DNA from: Butyrivibrio sp. NC2002
GTDB taxonomy: Bacteria > Bacillota > Clostridia > Lachnospirales > Lachnospiraceae
Assembly (NCBI RefSeq): GCF_000702265.1
Contig: NZ_JNKZ01000007.1
Span: 186,001-250,000 of the forward strand
Length of the DNA stretch: 64,000 nucleotides
Direction of reading: 5' to 3'
Shown here in pieces: positions 36,808 to 44,363 of the stretch. How positions within the stretch are numbered: the stretch's first letter is position 1; each line of letters opens with the position of its first letter. The translations under genes and the position numbers were made by a program. The notes under the pieces were generated by a model. It did not search any database. It was not told the DNA's origin and was given only the letters and a program-made list of their open reading frames with translations.

Positions 36808-36849
36808 GAAAATGTTCAATCGAAGAATACGAAAAGTAATACACCTAAG

Positions 36850-36887
36850 CAGGAGAAGATCATTGTGTCTTCTCCTGTTTCTTTTTT
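36850..36887 (+). terminator. Intrinsic terminator
   Basis: A 10-bp stem (CAGGAGAAGA with TCTTCTCCTG) with an 8-base loop and a T-rich run (TTTCTTTTTT) ends the transcript of the aldo-keto reductase operon. The first 64-bp repeat starts inside its T-run. Confidence 0.88.
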
Positions 36888-37140
36888 CAGCCACTCTACG
36901 CGATACCACCCTTTAACAGAATCTTCCCTCACGTAATTCGTCTAAATATTTCAGCCACTCTACGTGATACCACCCTTTAACAGAATCTTCCCTCACGTAA
37001 TTCGTCTAAATATTTCAGCCACTCTACGTGATATCACTCTTTAACAGAACATCTCCTCACGTAATTCGTCTAAATATTTCAGCCACTCTACGTGATACCA
37101 CCCTTTAACAGAACATCCCCTCACGTAATTCGTCTAAAAA
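36885..37140. repeat. Four 64-bp tandem repeats with internal inverted arms
   Basis: Four copies start at 36885, 36949, 37013 and 37077 with a strict 64-base period. Each holds TACGTGA and TCACGTA separated by 25 bases (copy 1 has TACGCGA for the left arm). Copies differ at one to about seven positions, mostly between the arms. There are no unique spacers, so this is not a CRISPR array. No open reading frame explains it. Confidence 0.95.
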
Positions 37141-37151
37141 TCAGCTTATTT

Positions 37152-37192
37152 CTACGTGAACTGCAACAAATTAAAAGTAGCAAGTCACGTAG
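37152..37192. repeat. Fifth inverted-arm element with unrelated centre
   Basis: CTACGTGA (37152-37159) and TCACGTAG (37185-37192) repeat the arms of the 64-bp units at the same 25-base separation, but the sequence between them is different. The conserved arms and spacing over a changed centre suggest that the arms are the functional part. Confidence 0.8.
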
Positions 37193-37244
37193 ACCCTATG
37201 AATTCAAAGGCATGACGAGCATTTATTTTTTTTACTGCGGACGG

Positions 37245-37370
37245 GGCAACTGACCATGAAATGAGGTGGTTGCCTGAAAAAATCGTGAATAGTAACCTAT
37301 AGAACCTATAGTGAAACTATAGTTCTTATAGAGTCTATAAAAAATTGCTGTACGTAATATTGGACAGCAA
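37245..37370. other. Cluster of short hairpins and CTATAG motifs
   Basis: GGCAAC/GTTGCC (37245-37274) forms one hairpin. Between 37294 and 37340 the sequence has several CTATAG or near-CTATAG motifs in an imperfect palindrome. TTGCTGT/ACAGCAA (37345-37370) forms a 7-bp stem with a 12-base loop. No gene is seen here; function unknown. Confidence 0.5.
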
Positions 37371-37449
37371 ACAGGTTATATTATCTACATAAGAAACATT
37401 CGTGACGAAAAAGTCTCGCCATTTATTACATGAACCAAATGATATAAAA

Positions 37450-37540
37450 GTGATTGTGATAAGAAAATAAGAAAAAGTTTTATTAATCACAAAACACTCA
37501 CATTGCTGTGAGTGTCCTGCGATTTTCTTATGAGGGGGAG
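37450..37540 (+). other. Nested and mutually exclusive hairpins before a strong ribosome site
   Basis: An inner 9-bp hairpin (ACACTCACA / TGTGAGTGT, 37494-37515, TTGC loop) lies within a 10-bp outer pairing (ATAAGAAAAT 37459-37468 with ATTTTCTTAT 37522-37531). A third pairing (GTGATT 37450-37455 with AATCAC 37485-37490) cannot coexist in a simple nested fold with the outer one. The outer right arm ends two bases before a GAGGGGGAG ribosome-site-like run. Confidence 0.55.
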
Positions 37541-37543
37541 ATA

Positions 37544-37594
37544 GTGATTTCGTTCATCAACTATCTTGATACTTATATTACATTGAATTTATGA
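37544..37594 (+). CDS. Possible 16-codon ORF
   Basis: A GTG-initiated frame of 16 codons (reading MISFINYLDTYITLNL) follows the strong GAGGGGGAG run by the correct spacing. It is short and of unknown meaning; the best support is the unusually good ribosome site and the hairpins placed just upstream. It may be chance. Confidence 0.25.
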   Translation: MISFINYLDTYITLNL

Positions 37595-37665
37595 ACAAAT
37601 TATGAACTGAAACGAATGATTTCTTTAAGAAATTTTATAATTTTTTTATACTTATCATTTTATTT

Positions 37666-37749
37666 AGAACAAGTGTGCGAAAAAGCATTGACATCGGAAT
37701 GTATGCTCGATATATTATATATAGAACGGTTGTTCGCAACATTTGTTCG
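37666..37749 (+). promoter_or_regulatory. SOS promoter with LexA boxes for the LysM gene
   Basis: TTGACA (37688-37693), 17-base spacer and TATATT (37711-37716) form a strong promoter. Directly downstream is a LexA box AGAACGGTTGTTCG (37723-37736) with perfect half-sites, followed by a second weaker one GCAACATTTGTTCG (37736-37749). A third imperfect match (GAACAAGTGTGC, 37667-37678) lies upstream of the -35 box. The positions suit tight repression by LexA. Confidence 0.8.
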
Positions 37750-37771
37750 GGGTTGTATGGAGGAAGAAGAC

Positions 37772-38194
37772 ATGAGTGATGCAATGAGAGCAACAATGGA
37801 AATCTACAATAATCAATCTGTTATATATGATAAGAGCAGGATCCGCTCTATCAAAAACCGTGAAAGAAGAGAAAAGCAGCTTCGTCGTAGAATAATTACT
37901 TTTGTGATAATGATATCGGTTGTAGTATTTATTTCAATCTTTTTGTCATTCTCATTTATGTCCGATGCCAAGAATAACGGGGAACATAAGGACAACAGAT
38001 ATTACAGCTGCGTTAGTATAAAGGCAGGAGATACTATATGGAGTATCGCTGAACAGAATATGGATCTTATGCATTATAACAATGTTGAGAGCTATGTGAG
38101 AGACATCGCAAGTGTTAATAAGATAAGAACCGATTCAGAACTCATTTCAGGAACTTCACTGATAATTCCTTATTATTCAGATGAAGAAAAATGA
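37772..38194 (+). CDS. YneA-like SOS-induced membrane LysM protein
   Basis: The protein (140 residues from this start) has a basic cytosolic N-terminus (residues 1-40), one transmembrane helix (about 41-63) and an external LysM domain (about 77-135: YSCVSIKAGDTIWSIAEQN ... LIIPYY). This is the layout of Bacillus YneA, a LexA-controlled suppressor of cell division, and LexA boxes lie in the promoter here as well. The ATG at 37772 has GGAGGA 7 bases upstream; a longer frame from 37616 would place the promoter inside the coding region. The functional role is inferred from layout and regulation, as overall sequence similarity cannot be measured here. Confidence 0.82.
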   Translation: MSDAMRATMEIYNNQSVIYDKSRIRSIKNRERREKQLRRRIITFVIMISVVVFISIFLSFSFMSDAKNNGEHKDNRYYSCVSIKAGDTIWSIAEQNMDLMHYNNVESYVRDIASVNKIRTDSELISGTSLIIPYYSDEEK

Positions 38195-38299
38195 TCTTAA
38201 AATGCTTAAATACTCTGCAATAAGAGCATTCTTATGTTGGGAAACTTAAAAATACATAATAGTGTCCAAAAATTATTGTTAAAATATATTACTTTTGTC

Positions 38300-38329
38300 A
38301 ATAGCAATTCATACCCGTGAATTGCTATT
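38300..38329. other. 12-bp hairpin between the LysM and DUF5692 genes
   Basis: AATAGCAATTCA (38300-38311) pairs perfectly with TGAATTGCTATT (38318-38329) around a 6-base loop. The T-run after it is poor, so it could be a weak terminator for the LysM gene or an operator. Confidence 0.6.
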
Positions 38330-38350
38330 ATTAGTTTATAGAAATTTAAT
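38322..38350 (+). promoter_or_regulatory. Possible promoter for the DUF5692 operon
   Basis: TTGCTA (38322-38327) and TTTAAT (38345-38350) have 17-base spacing. The -35 box falls in the right arm of the 12-bp hairpin, so a factor binding the palindrome could control it. A TAGGAGGT ribosome site precedes the ATG at 38377. Confidence 0.4.
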
Positions 38351-38376
38351 TTTTTATTATCTTTAGGAGGTTTCAT

Positions 38377-39498
38377 ATGCTGTTTCAATTATACGGTAAC
38401 AGTGCCAGTATGCAGCTTATAGGCTGGGTATTGGTGTTTGTGGGACTTATTCTCATGAACGAAATCGGTCGTAGGACCAAACTTGGCGGAATAATGGTAT
38501 TCGTTGTTATTCCTTCAATCTTAACAGTTTATTTTATAGCTGCTCATCTTGGTGCATTTGGAGGTTCGGCTAATCCTACAATTGCATATATGGATGGCTG
38601 GTTCCATTACTTTAAGTTATATGCTGCTGATATAGGTTGCGTAGGCTTCATGATGATCAAGTACAAATGGGGCATCGGCAAGGAAAAATGGTTTGCATGG
38701 TTCCCCTGGCTCATCGTTGCAGCTAATATCATGATCGCAAATGTTTCTGATATGGAATCTGCTCTTGCTGCATTCTCAATTTCTGGAAACCTCAGCGGTG
38801 CATGGTGGGCATCTAACGAAGGTGTATTCATCTACGGTGGATGGTGGAACGTTGTTAATGCCATTGCCGGTCTTATCAATATTTTCTGTATGACAGGTTG
38901 CGTTAATCTGTATACATCAAGTGATAAGAACAAATCAGATATGCTCTGGCCTGACATGACAATATGGTTCATCCTTGCTTATGATGTATGGAACTTTGAA
39001 TATACTTACTTGAATCTTCCTACACATTCATGGTACTGCGGTGTTGCACTTCTTCTTGCTCCTACATTTGCAAATGCATTCTGGAACAAGGGCGCGTGGA
39101 TCCAGAACCGTGCAAACACTCTTGCAATCTGGTGCATGTGGGCACAGGTTGTTCCCGGATTCCAGCTTAGCAGCAAGTTTGCAGCTGCACTTCCTTCAGT
39201 TTACAGCGGTGCTACAGCAAATGGTATCACTACTATGGATCTGTACGAAAAGGCAATCGAACTGTTCAATGCAGGTAACGGCAAAACAGCTCAGGCAGGA
39301 GAGATCATTTCTTCAATGGGAATCACAGCAGATCCCAGAATGCAGGGCTTTGTAGCAGTTCTTGCTATTACTATCAACGTAATTTGCATGGCTGAGATCA
39401 TCAAGAGATCTATTAAGATGGGCAAGAACCCTTATGCAAATGATGTATTTGCTGATACTAAGGACTACCAGCTTGCTATGGAGCGTGCTGAAAACTAA
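38377..39498 (+). CDS. DUF5692 family integral membrane protein
   Basis: The 373-residue protein is very hydrophobic with about eight to ten membrane helices and many Trp residues (for example GGWWNVVNAI, AIWCMWAQVVPG). It matches the DUF5692 family by its N-terminal GWVLVFVGLILMNEIGRRTKLGG and central LWPDMTIWFILAYDVWNFEYTYLNLP segments. No cofactor or transport motif is evident. It starts a probable operon with a multi-cluster FAD oxidoreductase and a HypA protein, so it may be a membrane anchor, channel or quinone-linked partner; that is inference. Confidence 0.85.
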   Translation: MLFQLYGNSASMQLIGWVLVFVGLILMNEIGRRTKLGGIMVFVVIPSILTVYFIAAHLGAFGGSANPTIAYMDGWFHYFKLYAADIGCVGFMMIKYKWGIGKEKWFAWFPWLIVAANIMIANVSDMESALAAFSISGNLSGAWWASNEGVFIYGGWWNVVNAIAGLINIFCMTGCVNLYTSSDKNKSDMLWPDMTIWFILAYDVWNFEYTYLNLPTHSWYCGVALLLAPTFANAFWNKGAWIQNRANTLAIWCMWAQVVPGFQLSSKFAAALPSVYSGATANGITTMDLYEKAIELFNAGNGKTAQAGEIISSMGITADPRMQGFVAVLAITINVICMAEIIKRSIKMGKNPYANDVFADTKDYQLAMERAEN

Positions 39499-39590
39499 AA
39501 CATAATGTAGTTACTTCATTAGGGGAGTCGAAAGATTCCCCTATGTTTAACTTATTATCTATAATGTTTTTTAATTTAAGGAGATTTTTT

Positions 39591-42359
39591 ATGGGACGTA
39601 AACCACCTTATAAGCCGTCTTATGTTAAAGACGATGCCGTGATGCGTGAGCCTATAGTCAAACTTGGCAAAATGATTACAGACCGCATCCCTTATCATCT
39701 TGGTCTTAAAAAGATCACTAATGATGACCCTGAATATTGGGCTCTTGCTTCTCTTGCAACAGATGAAGAAGCAGAACTTGCTCTTAAGATGGGTGTCAGA
39801 AAGCCTAAAACTTTTGAAGAAATACAGAAAATATCAGGCATAGAGAAAAATCATCTGCAGGAACTTCTTGATCACATGTCATGGACCGGACTTATCGAGT
39901 ACAACTGGGAAAATGAGAAGAGAGAAAAGCAGTATGTTCTTCCTATGTTTGTACCCGGAAGTGCAGAATTTTCAAACATGAACAAAGACATTATCGACAA
40001 GAATCCTGAGATGGGTAGATTCTTCGATTATATGTCAACTCTTCCTCTTGAGAAGGTTACGCCTATGGTACCTCCGGGAGGTGCAGGAATCGGAATGCAT
40101 GTTATTCCTGTTGAGAAAGCTATTGAGATGAATAATGAGTCAATCTCACTTGAACATATTTCTCATTGGCTCGATAAATATGAAGGAAAATATGCTGCAA
40201 GTCCCTGCTCATGCCGTCGTTCACGTAAGACCTACGAAGAAGGATGCGCTGATGATGAGATGGATTGGTGTATCGCAGTTGGTGATATGGCCGACTATGT
40301 TGTTGAGACCGGTAAGGGCGGAAGATATATCACAAAAGAAGAAGCACTTGCTATATTCAAGAAGGCCGAAGATAACGGCTTTGTACACCAGATTACCAAT
40401 ATTGATGGTGAAAACAAGATATTTGCTATATGTAACTGTAACGTAAATGTTTGTTACGCCCTCAGAACTTCTCAGCTCTACAACACACCTAATATGTCAC
40501 GTTCAGCTTATGTTGCACGTGTTACAAAAGAAGATTGTGTTGCTTGCGGACGTTGCGTAGAAGTGTGTCCTGCAGGTGCTGTTAAGCTTGGACAAAAGCT
40601 CTGCAAAAAGGACGGAAGTGAAGTTCAGTATCCTAAACATGTTCTTCCTTCAGAAAAGAAATGGTCTGAAGCTGATTGGGACTGGGATTACAGAGATAAT
40701 AACAGGATCAATTGCTACGATACAGGAACTGCTCCCTGTAAAACAGCTTGTCCGGCTCATATTGCAGTTCAGGGTTATTTAAAGCTTGCTGCTCAGGGTA
40801 AATATACTGAAGCACTTGAGCTTATAAAGAAGAATAATCCGCTTCCTGCTGTATGCGGACATATCTGTAACAGAAGATGTGAAGAAGCTTGTACAAGAGG
40901 CACTATCGATCAGGCTGTTGCTATCGATGAAGTAAAGAAATTCATCGCTGCAAGAGATCTTAATGCTGAAACAAGATTCATCCCCAAGAAAGTTGTTCCC
41001 AAGGTTCAGGGTGAGTTTGATGAAAAGATCGCCATCATAGGTGGTGGTCCTGCCGGACTTTCATGTGCATTCTACCTCGCTGAAAAAGGCTATAAGCCAA
41101 CAATCTTTGAAAAAAATGAAAAAGCAGGTGGTATGCTTGTATATGGTATTCCTTCATACAAGCTTGAAAAAGACGTTGTACAGGCAGAGATAGACATCAT
41201 TAAAGAGATGGGTGTCGAAATCAAAACCGGTGTAGAAATAGGTAAAGATATCACTATTGACGAGCTTAGAAAGCAAGGCTATAAGGCATTTTATATTGCT
41301 ATAGGATGCCAGGGCGGAAGAAAAGCAGGCGTTCCCGGAGAAGATGCCGAAGGTGTTGTAACAGCTGTAGATTTCCTTCATGCAGTTACAGATGATGAAT
41401 CTCTTAAGGTTGAGGGAGATGCTGTTGTTATCGGTGGTGGTAACGTTGCTATCGATGTATCAAGAAGCGCTGTAAGATGCGGTGCTTCATCAGTTAAGCA
41501 ATTCTGCCTTGAGACAAGAGATATCATGCCTGCTTCTGATGAAGAGATTGCTGAAGCCGAAGAAGACGGTGTTGAGATCAATCCCGGCTGGGGTCCCAAG
41601 GAAATCCTTACTGAGAACGGAAAAGTTAAGGGCATTGTTCTTAAAAGATGTACTTCAGTTAAGGATGCTGACGGAAGATTCAATCCTCAGTATGATGAAA
41701 ATGATACAGTTACTGTTGAGTGCCAGCACGTATTCTTAAGTATCGGTCAGTCAATCGTATGGGGTAATATGCTTAATGGATCAAAGGTTGAGCTTGGCAG
41801 AGGTAACGGTGCCGTTGCCGATTCACTTACATATCAGACTGCTGAGCCTGACATTTTCGTAGGCGGGGACGTTTATACAGGTCCTAAGTTTGCTATTGAT
41901 GCAATTGCTGCCGGTAAGCAGGGTGCAATCTCCATTCATAGATTTGTACAGCCTCATTCTTCACTAACAATCGGTCGTAACCGTAACGATTTCAAGGAGC
42001 TCAACAAAGAGGATATTCTTGTTAAGGATTACGATACCTGTAAGAGACAGATTCCCGGAAAGAGTGACAAGATCACTGATCCCACACACTCCTTCAGAGA
42101 TGCAAAGCTTGTCTTTACTGAAGAACAGGTTAAGGCCGAAACAGCCAGATGCCTTTCATGTGGAGCTTCTGTTGTTGATACAAATAAGTGTATCGGATGC
42201 GGATTGTGTACTACAAAATGTGAATTTGATGCAATTCATCTTTACAGAGAAAACCCTGAATGCAGCGTGATGAGAAAGAGTGAAGATAAGCTTAAATACA
42301 TTCTTCCTTACGCAGCAAAGCAGGCTATTAACATCAAATTCAAGGGCAAGAAGAATTAA
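39591..42359 (+). CDS. Multi-Fe-S FAD/NAD(P)-dependent oxidoreductase (GltD-like core)
   Basis: The 922-residue protein has an N-terminal region of about 310 residues with unusual cysteine motifs (CSCRR near residue 206, CNCNVNVC near 281), a ferredoxin motif CVACGRCVEVCP (about 315), a GltD-type Fe-S helical region (CKTACP, CGHICNRRCEEAC), FAD-binding GGGPAGLS (about 484), NAD(P)-binding GGGNVAIDVSRSA (about 614), and a C-terminal ferredoxin motif CIGCGLCTTKCEFDAI (about 865). The core matches NADPH-dependent glutamate synthase small-subunit-like enzymes, but no large subunit is present. It probably moves electrons between NAD(P)H and an unknown acceptor. The ATG at 39591 (AAGGAG upstream) is preferred over 39543. 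Confidence 0.87.
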   Translation: MGRKPPYKPSYVKDDAVMREPIVKLGKMITDRIPYHLGLKKITNDDPEYWALASLATDEEAELALKMGVRKPKTFEEIQKISGIEKNHLQELLDHMSWTGLIEYNWENEKREKQYVLPMFVPGSAEFSNMNKDIIDKNPEMGRFFDYMSTLPLEKVTPMVPPGGAGIGMHVIPVEKAIEMNNESISLEHISHWLDKYEGKYAASPCSCRRSRKTYEEGCADDEMDWCIAVGDMADYVVETGKGGRYITKEEALAIFKKAEDNGFVHQITNIDGENKIFAICNCNVNVCYALRTSQLYNTPNMSRSAYVARVTKEDCVACGRCVEVCPAGAVKLGQKLCKKDGSEVQYPKHVLPSEKKWSEADWDWDYRDNNRINCYDTGTAPCKTACPAHIAVQGYLKLAAQGKYTEALELIKKNNPLPAVCGHICNRRCEEACTRGTIDQAVAIDEVKKFIAARDLNAETRFIPKKVVPKVQGEFDEKIAIIGGGPAGLSCAFYLAEKGYKPTIFEKNEKAGGMLVYGIPSYKLEKDVVQAEIDIIKEMGVEIKTGVEIGKDITIDELRKQGYKAFYIAIGCQGGRKAGVPGEDAEGVVTAVDFLHAVTDDESLKVEGDAVVIGGGNVAIDVSRSAVRCGASSVKQFCLETRDIMPASDEEIAEAEEDGVEINPGWGPKEILTENGKVKGIVLKRCTSVKDADGRFNPQYDENDTVTVECQHVFLSIGQSIVWGNMLNGSKVELGRGNGAVADSLTYQTAEPDIFVGGDVYTGPKFAIDAIAAGKQGAISIHRFVQPHSSLTIGRNRNDFKELNKEDILVKDYDTCKRQIPGKSDKITDPTHSFRDAKLVFTEEQVKAETARCLSCGASVVDTNKCIGCGLCTTKCEFDAIHLYRENPECSVMRKSEDKLKYILPYAAKQAINIKFKGKKN

Positions 42360-42371
42360 TGAGGATTTAAT

Positions 42372-42719
42372 ATGCACGAACTTGGTGTAGTTTTTCATAT
42401 AATCGACGATCTTAAAACCGTCGCAGATGAAAACAATATAAGTAAAATTGAAAAAGTAACTATTCAGCTTGGTGAGGTTTCATCTGTAATACCTCATTTC
42501 CTCACAGATTGTTGGAAATGGGCTGCGCCAAAGCATGAGTTTATAGCTGATACTGAGCTCTCTATTGAGCCCATATCAGCCATAACACAGTGCGAGGATT
42601 GCGGGAAACAATATGGAACTATCGCTCATGGCAGAATATGTCCTTTTTGCGGAAGTGAAAAAACATATCTTGTTCAGGGAAATGAATTTCTTATTAAGGA
42701 AATAGAAGTCTCAGAATAG
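42372..42719 (+). CDS. hypA: HypA-family nickel metallochaperone
   Basis: The 115-residue protein starts MHELGV, where His2 and Glu3 are the usual nickel ligands, and carries the zinc-binding pair CEDCG ... CPFCGS (about residues 74-96). HypA delivers nickel for [NiFe]-hydrogenase or urease maturation. No hydrogenase, urease or hypB gene is in the window. Its stop is followed by a strong terminator, and it lies 12 bases after the oxidoreductase gene, so it belongs to that operon. The function may be a variant one. Confidence 0.87.
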   Translation: MHELGVVFHIIDDLKTVADENNISKIEKVTIQLGEVSSVIPHFLTDCWKWAAPKHEFIADTELSIEPISAITQCEDCGKQYGTIAHGRICPFCGSEKTYLVQGNEFLIKEIEVSE

Positions 42720-42746
42720 TCCATTGCTGAACTACTAGACAATTTA

Positions 42747-42795
42747 AAAAAGACGTAGAAAATATAAAATGTCATATTTTCTACGTCTTTTTTTA
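42747..42795 (+). terminator. Intrinsic terminator after hypA
   Basis: A 14-bp stem (AGACGTAGAAAATA with TATTTTCTACGTCT) with a 10-base loop, preceded by A and followed by T runs. It could work in either direction, but only the plus-strand transcript needs it here. Confidence 0.93.
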
Positions 42796-42823
42796 TTATT
42801 TTTTAATATTATAGTTATTTTTA

Positions 42824-42852
42824 ATGACAAAAGGTACTCTGTTTGATAAAAT
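42824..42852 (+). promoter_or_regulatory. Promoter for the phosphofructokinase gene
   Basis: ATGACA (42824-42829), 17-base spacer, TAAAAT (42847-42852), between the hypA terminator and the gene at 42898. RBS AAGGGGG lies before the ATG. Confidence 0.55.
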
Positions 42853-42897
42853 ATATACATGTTGCATAACAAATCTACTTAAGGGGGTATTCTTAAT

Positions 42898-44157
42898 ATG
42901 GCAACAAAGGAGAAGAGAAACGTTATTGTTGGTCAGTCAGGAGGACCTACAGCAGCTATTAATTCATCACTTGCCGGTGTTTACCGTACAGCTATCGATC
43001 GTGGATACAAGAAAGTATATGGAATGATCCATGGCGTACAGGGACTGATGGAAGGAAGATATGTTGATCTTGCCGATCACATCAAAACCGGTCTTGATGC
43101 TGAACTTTTAAAACGTACACCTTCAGCCTATCTTGGCTCTTGTCGTTATAAGTTACCTGAAATATTTGAGAGTAAGGAAACTTATGAGAAGATTTTCCAG
43201 ATCTTAACAGATCTTGAAATCGACTGCTTCATCTATATTGGTGGTAACGATTCTATGGATACCATCAAAAAGCTTTCTGATTATGCAATTATTTCCGGCT
43301 CATCTGTAAGATTTGTTGGTTGCCCTAAGACAATCGATAACGACCTTGCTCTTACAGACCACACACCGGGATATGGCTCCGCTGCCAAGTATATTGGTAC
43401 ATCTGTTAAGGAAATCATAAGAGATGGATGGAGTCTTGAAACCGACCATGGTCAGGTTGTCATTGTTGAAATAATGGGAAGAAATGCCGGCTGGCTTACA
43501 GGATCAGCTGCATTATCAAGAGGAGAGGATTGTGACGGACCTGATGCAATTTATCTTCCCGAGCTTCCTTTTGACGTTAAGAAATTTGTTACTAAGGTCA
43601 AAGGCCTTCTAAAAGAAAAAGCAAATGTTGTTATCGCAATTTCTGAAGGTATTCATGATAAAGACGGCAAGTACATAAGCGAATATGATAACGGTGTTGA
43701 ATATGTAGATGCATTCGGTCATAAGCAGCTTACAGGTACTGCAAGATATCTTTGCACAGTCCTTTCAACTGAGATTGGATGTAAGACAAGAGCAATCGAG
43801 CTTTCAACTCTACAGAGAGCTGCAAGCCACTGTGCTTCCAGAGTTGATATACTTGAGGCTTATGAGGTAGGCGGTGCTGCAATGAAGGCTGCAGATGAAG
43901 GCGACAGCGGCAAGATGGTTGTAATCACACGTCTTTCAGATGATCCTTATCAGGCTGGTACTGAGGTTAAGGACGTACACAAGATTGCAAATGATGAGCG
44001 TCTTGTTCCCAGAGATTGGATCAATAAAGAAGGCACCTATGTAACTGATGAGTTTATTACTTACGTTCGTCCCCTTATTCAGGGTGATGTAGGGCCTATA
44101 ATGGTTGACGGAATACCGAGACATCTGTTTGTTCCCGGATTCCAGGAACTTTTATGA
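42898..44157 (+). CDS. pfp: 6-phosphofructokinase, probably pyrophosphate-dependent
   Basis: The 419-residue protein is a group II-type PFK: VGQSGGPTAAINSSLAG at the N-terminus, the phosphate-donor loop GGNDSMDT (about residue 117), and the catalytic PKTIDNDLALTDHTPGYGSAAK. The Asp in place of the second Gly of the ATP-type GGDGS loop and the Lys of PKTID instead of PGTID both point to pyrophosphate use; the first Asp of the usual GGDDS is Asn here. It phosphorylates fructose 6-phosphate. It is a single-gene unit with a promoter and a terminator. Confidence 0.9.
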   Translation: MATKEKRNVIVGQSGGPTAAINSSLAGVYRTAIDRGYKKVYGMIHGVQGLMEGRYVDLADHIKTGLDAELLKRTPSAYLGSCRYKLPEIFESKETYEKIFQILTDLEIDCFIYIGGNDSMDTIKKLSDYAIISGSSVRFVGCPKTIDNDLALTDHTPGYGSAAKYIGTSVKEIIRDGWSLETDHGQVVIVEIMGRNAGWLTGSAALSRGEDCDGPDAIYLPELPFDVKKFVTKVKGLLKEKANVVIAISEGIHDKDGKYISEYDNGVEYVDAFGHKQLTGTARYLCTVLSTEIGCKTRAIELSTLQRAASHCASRVDILEAYEVGGAAMKAADEGDSGKMVVITRLSDDPYQAGTEVKDVHKIANDERLVPRDWINKEGTYVTDEFITYVRPLIQGDVGPIMVDGIPRHLFVPGFQELL

Positions 44158-44223
44158 TCATAACAAAGCTTTTCGCTTTTTTATGTATTGGGAGGAAAAC
44201 ATATATTTTTTCTTATGAGGATG

Positions 44224-44251
44224 ACCCGGAGCTTCTTGGCTCCGGGTTTTT
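44224..44251 (+). terminator. Intrinsic terminator after phosphofructokinase
   Basis: A 9-bp stem (ACCCGGAGC / GCTCCGGGT) with a 6-base loop and TTTTT. A shorter AAAGC/GCTTT hairpin with T-run lies nearer the stop codon (about 44165-44185) and may also contribute. Confidence 0.9.
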
Positions 44252-44363
44252 AATAGTTTATTATATTTTAATAATCACAAAAGGATAAACGTAATATAAA
44301 AATGTTATACTTTATATATTGGAGAATGAGATTCTTCGGAAATCTTTTTGAGGGGAAATAAAT

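Noticed and set aside
36885-37140. T-box-like motif on the minus strand of the repeats (AGGGTGGTATCACG)
   Set aside because: It resembles the AGGGTGGTACCGCG T-box core, but no Stem I, no CCCT partner and no aminoacyl-tRNA synthetase or amino-acid gene follows on that strand.
36885-37140. CRISPR array
   Set aside because: Repeats are directly adjacent with no unique spacers and there are no cas genes in the window.
37616-37771. Longer N-terminus for the LysM protein
   Set aside because: The extension would cover the promoter and LexA boxes, and the GGAGGA ribosome site fits the ATG at 37772.
44206-44256. Short ORF starting ATGAGGATGACC in the phosphofructokinase terminator
   Set aside because: It lies within a clear intrinsic terminator and has no sensible product.
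44252-44363. c-di-GMP riboswitch upstream of the EAL gene
   Set aside because: No GEMM-type core sequence is visible in the leader.
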